A stretch of 13,121 nucleotides of DNA. It comes from Clostridia bacterium. Lineage in GTDB: Bacteria; Bacillota; Clostridia; TANB77; CAG-465. A model generated the notes under the pieces. That model did not search any database. It was not told the DNA's origin and saw only the letters and a program-made list of their open reading frames with translations. A program made the translations under genes and the position numbers. Positions 6,687 to 11,374 of the stretch are shown here, one piece after another (the stretch's first letter is position 1; the number at the start of each line of letters is the position of its first letter). Where the stretch lies: assembly GCA_900772475.1 (NCBI GenBank), contig CAAHEI010000066.1, positions 1 through 13,121 of the forward strand, given 5' to 3'.

Positions 6687-7730
6687 TTAGTATTCCATCT
6701 CCATTTCATGCTCATCATTTTCTAATTCCTTATCTTCTTGCTTTTCATACAAAGTATTTTTACCATAAGTTATCTTTGTAATATTCAAAAAATCAAATTC
6801 TTTTTTATAGCCTTGTTCTTTATGTTCTTCAAGAAATTTTTCTACACTTTCATATGATTTGTTATAACTACATTCGCTCTTATAATTTCTTTCTAATGCA
6901 CATTGAAAAGTATATTTAGAAAATTTAAAAGTAAGTTCATCACCATTATAATTAATTGTTATATTAATCATTTGAGCTTCTACATCTTTTATTGCCTTAT
7001 ATAATTCCCTATTTTTATATAAACTAGCATATTCATTGTTCTTATTTTCAAATATTTTTGATAGATAATTATTTTCAAACTCATTATGATTTAACATAAA
7101 ACCAATTCTTTTCTTTGTTGTTTCTTCGTTTAACATTACTTTGGATTTTTCTTTAATAGTTTGTTCTGGATTATCTAAATAATCTGTATATATACTATTT
7201 GAATCTTCTAGTAAAACTTTATCATATTCATAATTAGCATCATATCTAGTTTCAGCAAAATAAGGTATTTCAATTACAGTATCTTCTGTAGTTATAAAAT
7301 GTCTTTCAACATCTTCTTCTATTCTTCTAAAAAAAGATTTTTCATTATCATAAAAACTATTATGATAAAGTTGTCTTAATTCATCTTGATTATTTATTGT
7401 ATAATTTTTAATATACTCATTCATATCTTTATAAATTTTTCTTTTTAAATTACATATTTCATCAAATTTAATATCTCTATCTTTTAATACATCTCTTAAA
7501 TCATAATCAGCATTATATATAACTTTATCTATTTTGTCATAAAATCCTGCAAAACTAAATGAGTCATTATTCATTTTATTTTTATATAATCTTTGACTAT
7601 AAAGTATATCAAATCTATGATTGTAATTAATCTTTAAATACTTCTTATTAAAATATTCTCTTTCATCATCTATATAATCAAATGGTTCTTTTGAATCACT
7701 TAAAACAAATTTTTCTAATTCATCTTTCAT
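6687..7730 (-). CDS. Hypothetical 347-residue protein with C-terminal acidic tag
   Basis: A soluble protein of 347 residues with many Asp, Glu, Tyr and Asn, not recognised. No signal peptide or membrane segment. The N-terminal two thirds look helical and charged. A beta-like segment at about 255-275 (INITINYNGDELTFKFSKY) followed by a helix and FDFLNITKITYG may be a separate C-terminal domain. It ends HEMEMEY, part of the shared tail series. The tail codons contain GGAG and are followed at once by TAAATG of the next gene. GAAAGGAG lies upstream of its own ATG with a rather long spacing of about 12 bases. Function cannot be given. Confidence 0.75.
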   Translation of the reverse strand: MKDELEKFVLSDSKEPFDYIDDEREYFNKKYLKINYNHRFDILYSQRLYKNKMNNDSFSFAGFYDKIDKVIYNADYDLRDVLKDRDIKFDEICNLKRKIYKDMNEYIKNYTINNQDELRQLYHNSFYDNEKSFFRRIEEDVERHFITTEDTVIEIPYFAETRYDANYEYDKVLLEDSNSIYTDYLDNPEQTIKEKSKVMLNEETTKKRIGFMLNHNEFENNYLSKIFENKNNEYASLYKNRELYKAIKDVEAQMINITINYNGDELTFKFSKYTFQCALERNYKSECSYNKSYESVEKFLEEHKEQGYKKEFDFLNITKITYGKNTLYEKQEDKELENDEHEMEMEY

Positions 7731-7735
7731 AATAA

Positions 7736-8065
7736 TTAGTTTCTCCTTTCTATTTCTTGTACCATTTTTTCAATATCCTTCTTATTATTTTCACTTAAAA
7801 TTAAATCTCTTAAAAACTCTGTTTGTCCGTCATATAAATACATAAATGGTTCTGAAAAAGGTATATATTGACTTATCAAATTTATAATTTCAATAGTTAT
7901 GGTATTCTCATTCATTTGATATTTAGAACTTTCCATAGTACCACTTATTAAAAATTTACCTTTATTATCATATAAAAAATAATTAGCACAATAAGTTGAT
8001 ACAGATATGTGTAATATATTTTCTTCTGTACTAATTACCAATATATCTCTATTATTTTTCTTCAT
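7736..8065 (-). CDS. Small hypothetical protein overlapping the XRE regulator gene
   Basis: A 109-residue protein (112 if a GTG at 8074 is used). I chose ATG at 8065 because AGGTGATC precedes it at suitable distance. It overlaps the 3' end of the XRE gene by 14 bases, implying coupled translation. The sequence looks like a compact beta-rich fold (DILVISTEENILHISVSTY, YFLYDNKGKFLISGTM) followed by helices, with a late YLYDGQTEFLRDLIL. No known domain is apparent. It lacks the acidic tail (ends VQEIERRN). The overlap with a DNA-binding regulator suggests a partner protein, for example a co-regulator; a toxin-antitoxin arrangement is possible but nothing in the sequence demonstrates it. Confidence 0.7.
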   Translation of the reverse strand: MKKNNRDILVISTEENILHISVSTYCANYFLYDNKGKFLISGTMESSKYQMNENTITIEIINLISQYIPFSEPFMYLYDGQTEFLRDLILSENNKKDIEKMVQEIERRN

Positions 8066-8405
8066 TATGATCACCTATTATGCAAAATTCACTTGGAATA
8101 TATATACATACATATTTTTTATTTACTTTATCTTCTGACTGTGATTGTTCAGTGTTATACATTTTTTCAGAATAGTTTAAAGGTAAATAATTACTAAGTT
8201 TTAAAAGTTTAATAAAATTTACTTTTAAAATATCACAAAGGCGTATTAACAATATTAAATTATAATTAATTCTCTCACCATTTTCCCAACGGCTTAGTTC
8301 AGTATCACTCATACCCACTAATCTTGCCAAACTTCTAATACTATATTTATTTTTAAGTCTTTCATTTCTCAATACTTCACCTATTAACAAATAATTATAT
8401 TTCAT
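8052..8405 (-). CDS. XRE-family helix-turn-helix transcriptional regulator
   Basis: A 117-residue protein. Residues about 8-60 form a typical Cro/C1-type HTH: IGEVLRNERLKNKYSIRSLA, then ARLVGMSDTELSRWENGERI, with the usual S-x-W-E-N-G recognition-helix end. The C-terminal half (about 75-117) is short, with a beta-like KKYVCIYIPSEFCIIG. Such regulators often repress the mobile element's own operon. It sits inside the operon, not at its head, and I see no clear promoter next to it, so its operator is probably elsewhere. The gene has no acidic tail. Its start and AAAAGGAG site lie within the 43-bp repeat. Confidence 0.9.
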   Translation of the reverse strand: MKYNYLLIGEVLRNERLKNKYSIRSLARLVGMSDTELSRWENGERINYNLILLIRLCDILKVNFIKLLKLSNYLPLNYSEKMYNTEQSQSEDKVNKKYVCIYIPSEFCIIGDHNEEK

Positions 8406-8443
8406 TTTTTCTCCTTTTCTTTTTAATAATCTAACTCTATTTC
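8401..8443 (-). repeat. 43-bp exact direct repeat, copy 2 (tail codons + RBS + start)
   Basis: Second copy of the element at 5770-5812, 43 of 43 identical. It encodes the end (EIELDY, stop) of the degenerate recombinase-like protein, the AAAAGGAG spacer and the ATG of the XRE regulator. Identity stops abruptly on both sides. Confidence 0.95.
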
Positions 8444-8809
8444 TCTATCTTTTAATTCTTTTTCAAACAATTTATTTTGATAAATACCAGATATTTCTTT
8501 TAATCTTTCAAAATCACTAATATCTGTATTTTTAATAGTTTCTTTATTTTTCTCACAACATTTAAGTAAATACTGTGTCTTCCAAAAATCTATAAATTCC
8601 TTCTCAGTTAAGTTATATTCTCTTAAATCATAATAACCTTGATATGGAATATAACAATTTTTGCTTTTGAACATATCTGGCTTTTTAAAATCATTAATAT
8701 ATTTTTTTAAAATATTTTCAAGTTCTATATTGTATGATAAATTGTTCTGTTCTTCATTTCCCACTCTACAATAAATTAACACTTTTTTATTATCAATCAG
8801 TTTAATCAT
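8423..8809 (-). CDS. Small protein with degenerate serine-recombinase N-terminus and C-terminal acidic tag
   Basis: A 128-residue protein. Residues 10-21 read VLIYCRVGNEEQ, a near-copy of the serine-recombinase opening YxRVSTxxQ, with the catalytic Ser replaced by Gly17. After that the resemblance fades: there is no D-x-G-x-S-G or DRxxR motif, so only the first strand and helix of the fold are recognisable. The rest (about 40-128) is unrecognised. It ends KDREIELDY, encoded by the 43-bp repeat. With the larger protein at 3291-4178 this is the second Ser-to-Gly recombinase-like protein here. An AGGAG abuts the ATG with no spacer, overlapping the previous stop codon; a CTG nine bases after the AGGAG is an alternative start that would remove only three residues. 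Confidence 0.72.
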   Translation of the reverse strand: MIKLIDNKKVLIYCRVGNEEQNNLSYNIELENILKKYINDFKKPDMFKSKNCYIPYQGYYDLREYNLTEKEFIDFWKTQYLLKCCEKNKETIKNTDISDFERLKEISGIYQNKLFEKELKDREIELDY

Positions 8810-8814
8810 CTCCT
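8810..8814 (-). promoter_or_regulatory. Shine-Dalgarno with zero spacing to the ATG
   Basis: Minus-strand TTAGGAGATG: the AGGAG shares two bases with the TAG stop of the upstream gene and touches the ATG at 8809-8807. Zero spacing is poor for initiation. The in-frame CTG at 8800-8798 is at nine bases, so initiation there, or stop-restart coupling, should be considered. Confidence 0.5.
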
Positions 8815-9487
8815 AATTTGTTTCTAATTTCATTCCTAAATAAATACCTGTTGAATCGGTTAATGGAGTACAACGACCTGCTCTATTTAATTTTTTTAAT
8901 TCACTGGCACAAGCTTCAACTACATTATTCATTGTATAACCATCAGAAAATAAAAAGTATTTTGTAATCTTAGAATCATTTTTTGACTTGTTCTCAGGCT
9001 GTTTTGTATTGTTAGTAGTATTTGTATTATTTGATGGTTTTTGTTCTTCTTTGGAGTTATTTTCTAGTGTTTCCTGTGGCTTTTCTTTTACCAATACTTT
9101 CAAAGATTTTTTAGACATATTATTTGAATTATCTAATACATAATAAATAACTTCTGCTTCTCCTATTTTAGAAGTATCTATTTCAAAATAAAGAACTTTA
9201 TTTGTTATATCACCATCAACTTCATCAGTTGCTGATTCTATATAAGATTTATAATCTATTTTGTCTCCCTCATTTATTTCAATAGATTCTTTATTTAATA
9301 CTAAAACAGGAGGCGTTATATCCAATTCTTCCTTTATAATCTCTCTATTATCATTTACTGGTTTATTAGATAATCTACTATAGACAAATAAACCAATCAT
9401 TAAAATAAAAAGAAAAGAAATCATAATTATCAAATTTCTTTTCCTCTTATATTTTCTATACTTTTTTAATAGTTCTTCATCCGTCAT
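8813..9487 (-). CDS. Membrane-anchored Ig-like (DUF5011-type) protein with C-terminal domain
   Basis: A 224-residue protein with a basic cytoplasmic start (KKYRKYKRKRN), one membrane segment (about 19-36, LIIMISFLFILMIGLFVY), then an extracellular Ig-like domain at about 56-135 with the hallmark pattern DITPP, NEGDKIDYKSYI, DEVDGDIT, IDTSKIGEAEVIYYVLDNSNN. A flexible Asn/Lys/Thr/Pro linker (about 136-172) leads to a 50-residue end domain with two cysteines (193 and 206) and GIYLGM. Related Ig-like domains occur on surface and conjugation proteins of Firmicutes. It probably sits outside the membrane, spanning the wall, possibly as part of the mating channel with the CHAP protein. It is a paralogue of the protein at 10983-11363. 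It has no acidic tail. AAGGAGG precedes the ATG by six bases. Confidence 0.85.
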   Translation of the reverse strand: MTDEELLKKYRKYKRKRNLIIMISFLFILMIGLFVYSRLSNKPVNDNREIIKEELDITPPVLVLNKESIEINEGDKIDYKSYIESATDEVDGDITNKVLYFEIDTSKIGEAEVIYYVLDNSNNMSKKSLKVLVKEKPQETLENNSKEEQKPSNNTNTTNNTKQPENKSKNDSKITKYFLFSDGYTMNNVVEACASELKKLNRAGRCTPLTDSTGIYLGMKLETN

Positions 9488-9514
9488 TATTTTCCTCCTT
9501 CAAAAGAGTTAATA

Positions 9515-10981
9515 TTAGTACATATCATCTGTTATATCCCTATCAAGTTCATTACTTTTCTCTTGATTGATTTCCTTATTATGTTCAATCCATGATTCAA
9601 TAAATTTAATGTCTCTTATACTTGTTATATCTCTATTAGATGAATAAAAAGCTTGATTAACTTTTGTAAAATCAGAATTAACTTCTATTGTAATATAACT
9701 TTGATCTGGATTATCTATTTTTCTAATAAATCCTATATTACTACTTCCATTTGCATATCTATCACAATAAGATCCTACGCAGTTATGATTATTCCTTCCT
9801 TCTTGAAATAAATCTTCAATATTTTGAGGGAATATAACTTCTAATTCATCATCCCTATATTTATATTTTTCTATAATCTTTAATCTATCTTCTATTTTTT
9901 TATTTAAAGTTATTTGTTTTTCTTTTTCTTTCTCATTGTACTTTTCTCTTTGAACTAAATTATAATTTCTTAAAACTACATCATGTTCTCTTTTTAATGA
10001 ATTACTATTAGTTAATGGTTCTATATTACATTCTAAACACATTTTTATATAATCTCTTAGTATTGTAATTGAATCATTTATAGATATTGCTTGATACATA
10101 TCAACACGAGATAAATAATTTAAAAGTGTATCTAGTGTATATAGTTTTTTATTATTATACTCTGAGTTAAGAATACTTCTTATTGCTTTTATAGTTGAAG
10201 CATCTCTAACATTCAAATTAAGAATAGTATCTAATTGATCTTTTGATAAGTTATCTTTTTGAATCCATATTCTATATTCATTCCACATTCCTATATCAGA
10301 AATACCTTCTTTTTGTAATGATTGCCATGCAAATTTAGGTAACTTAGTAATTTCATTCATATTATTGCCGTTCTTAAAACTTCTTGAATATAAATCGTTA
10401 GAACTATGAAGCCAACTATTTACAATTCTTCCAAATCCTGACTTTACCATTTTTTCTATTTGAGGCGTTTCTATATATTTCATAGCATAATTTAATAAAC
10501 CTATCTTTATATCACTATCTACATAACGCCCTCTTTGATAATTTGGTGCATTGAGATAAGTTTTAAATTCATCTATTCCAGAATATTTATTATTTTCTTT
10601 AAATAAATTTATAACCTCATTATAGATTAAACTTCTTGAAGAAAAATCGTAAAAATAACCATATCTTATATCTTCAAATGATTTTATATTAAATATTTCA
10701 TTTCTATTATATTTCATCAAAAATTCTCCAACACTATTTATAGAATTAAAATTTTTATCAAAAAAATTTGATAAATAATTTGTATTTACATAAAAAAACG
10801 AATTAAGTACAGGTACATAGAAAAAAATATTTTTATAAGTTCTTTGATTACTATACTTATTATCATTGTAAAACACTCCATAATAATCTTCTGTATGGGT
10901 ACTTAATAATCTATCTAATTCATCTATAATTGCCTGTTGCTCTATTACTGTATATTCAGAAATATTTCTTGGCTTTTCCAT
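9515..10981 (-). CDS. PcfJ-domain protein
   Basis: A 488-residue soluble protein. The C-terminal part (about 378-470) matches the PcfJ signature: ELEVIFPQNIEDLFQEG, NNHNCVGSY (398-405), IGFIRK, YITIEVN and a Gln-containing FTKVNQAFYSSNR. PcfJ proteins are named after the pCF10 conjugative plasmid and are widespread on conjugative elements and phages; their biochemical role is unknown. The N-terminal 140 residues are aromatic-rich and more variable. The protein ends with RDITDDMY, nearly the same tail, in DNA as well, as the HAD protein at 4191. Its ATG follows the previous stop by two bases with no strong Shine-Dalgarno, suggesting coupling. It lies between two paralogous membrane Ig-like proteins. 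Confidence 0.85.
   Translation of the reverse strand: MEKPRNISEYTVIEQQAIIDELDRLLSTHTEDYYGVFYNDNKYSNQRTYKNIFFYVPVLNSFFYVNTNYLSNFFDKNFNSINSVGEFLMKYNRNEIFNIKSFEDIRYGYFYDFSSRSLIYNEVINLFKENNKYSGIDEFKTYLNAPNYQRGRYVDSDIKIGLLNYAMKYIETPQIEKMVKSGFGRIVNSWLHSSNDLYSRSFKNGNNMNEITKLPKFAWQSLQKEGISDIGMWNEYRIWIQKDNLSKDQLDTILNLNVRDASTIKAIRSILNSEYNNKKLYTLDTLLNYLSRVDMYQAISINDSITILRDYIKMCLECNIEPLTNSNSLKREHDVVLRNYNLVQREKYNEKEKEKQITLNKKIEDRLKIIEKYKYRDDELEVIFPQNIEDLFQEGRNNHNCVGSYCDRYANGSSNIGFIRKIDNPDQSYITIEVNSDFTKVNQAFYSSNRDITSIRDIKFIESWIEHNKEINQEKSNELDRDITDDMY
9519..9538 (-). repeat. 20-bp near-identical 3'-end repeat, copy 2
   Basis: End of the PcfJ-domain gene, encoding DITDDMY. It matches 4195-4214 at 19 of 20 bases, with the reading frame and position relative to the stop conserved. 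The flanking DNA diverges. Confidence 0.8.
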
Positions 10982-10982
10982 T

Positions 10983-11363
10983 TTAATTTATCTTTTCATG
11001 AACAATAAATAATAAATCTTTTTTGGCTTCATTGCCTGATAAATCTTTTACAGAATAAGTAACAGTATATTCGCCTACTTTTGATGTATCAATAGTGTTA
11101 TAAGTTACTTTATCTATCAAATCACCATCAACTTCATCAAAACAATCAACTATAAAAGACTTATAATTAATTTCATCATCTTGATATATAATAAATTTTT
11201 CTTCTTTTAATAATAAGTATGGTGGTGTTATATCCTTTTTTTCACTATTGACTACCTCATCATTATTACCTTTTTTATTACTAGATGGAATTAGATATTT
11301 TACAAAACAAGATAATACTGCTAAACCTATTACAACACCAAATGCTATTTTTTTATTTTTCAT
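10983..11363 (-). CDS. Small membrane-anchored or lipoprotein Ig-like (DUF5011-type) protein
   Basis: A 126-residue protein with a basic start, a hydrophobic segment (about 6-25) and one Ig-like domain (about 44-124: DITPPYLLL, DDEINYKSFI, DEVDGDL, IDTSKVGEYTVTYSVKDLSGN). VLSC at 16-19 could be a lipobox, making it a lipoprotein; hydrophobic residues continue past the Cys, so a simple membrane anchor is also possible. The domain is clearly paralogous to that of the protein at 8813-9487, but the linker and C-terminal domain are absent. AAAGGAG lies five bases before the ATG, overlapping the stop of the CHAP gene. It probably works at the cell surface with the CHAP protein. Confidence 0.83.
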   Translation of the reverse strand: MKNKKIAFGVVIGLAVLSCFVKYLIPSSNKKGNNDEVVNSEKKDITPPYLLLKEEKFIIYQDDEINYKSFIVDCFDEVDGDLIDKVTYNTIDTSKVGEYTVTYSVKDLSGNEAKKDLLFIVHEKIN

Positions 11364-11374
11364 ATTCTCTCCTT

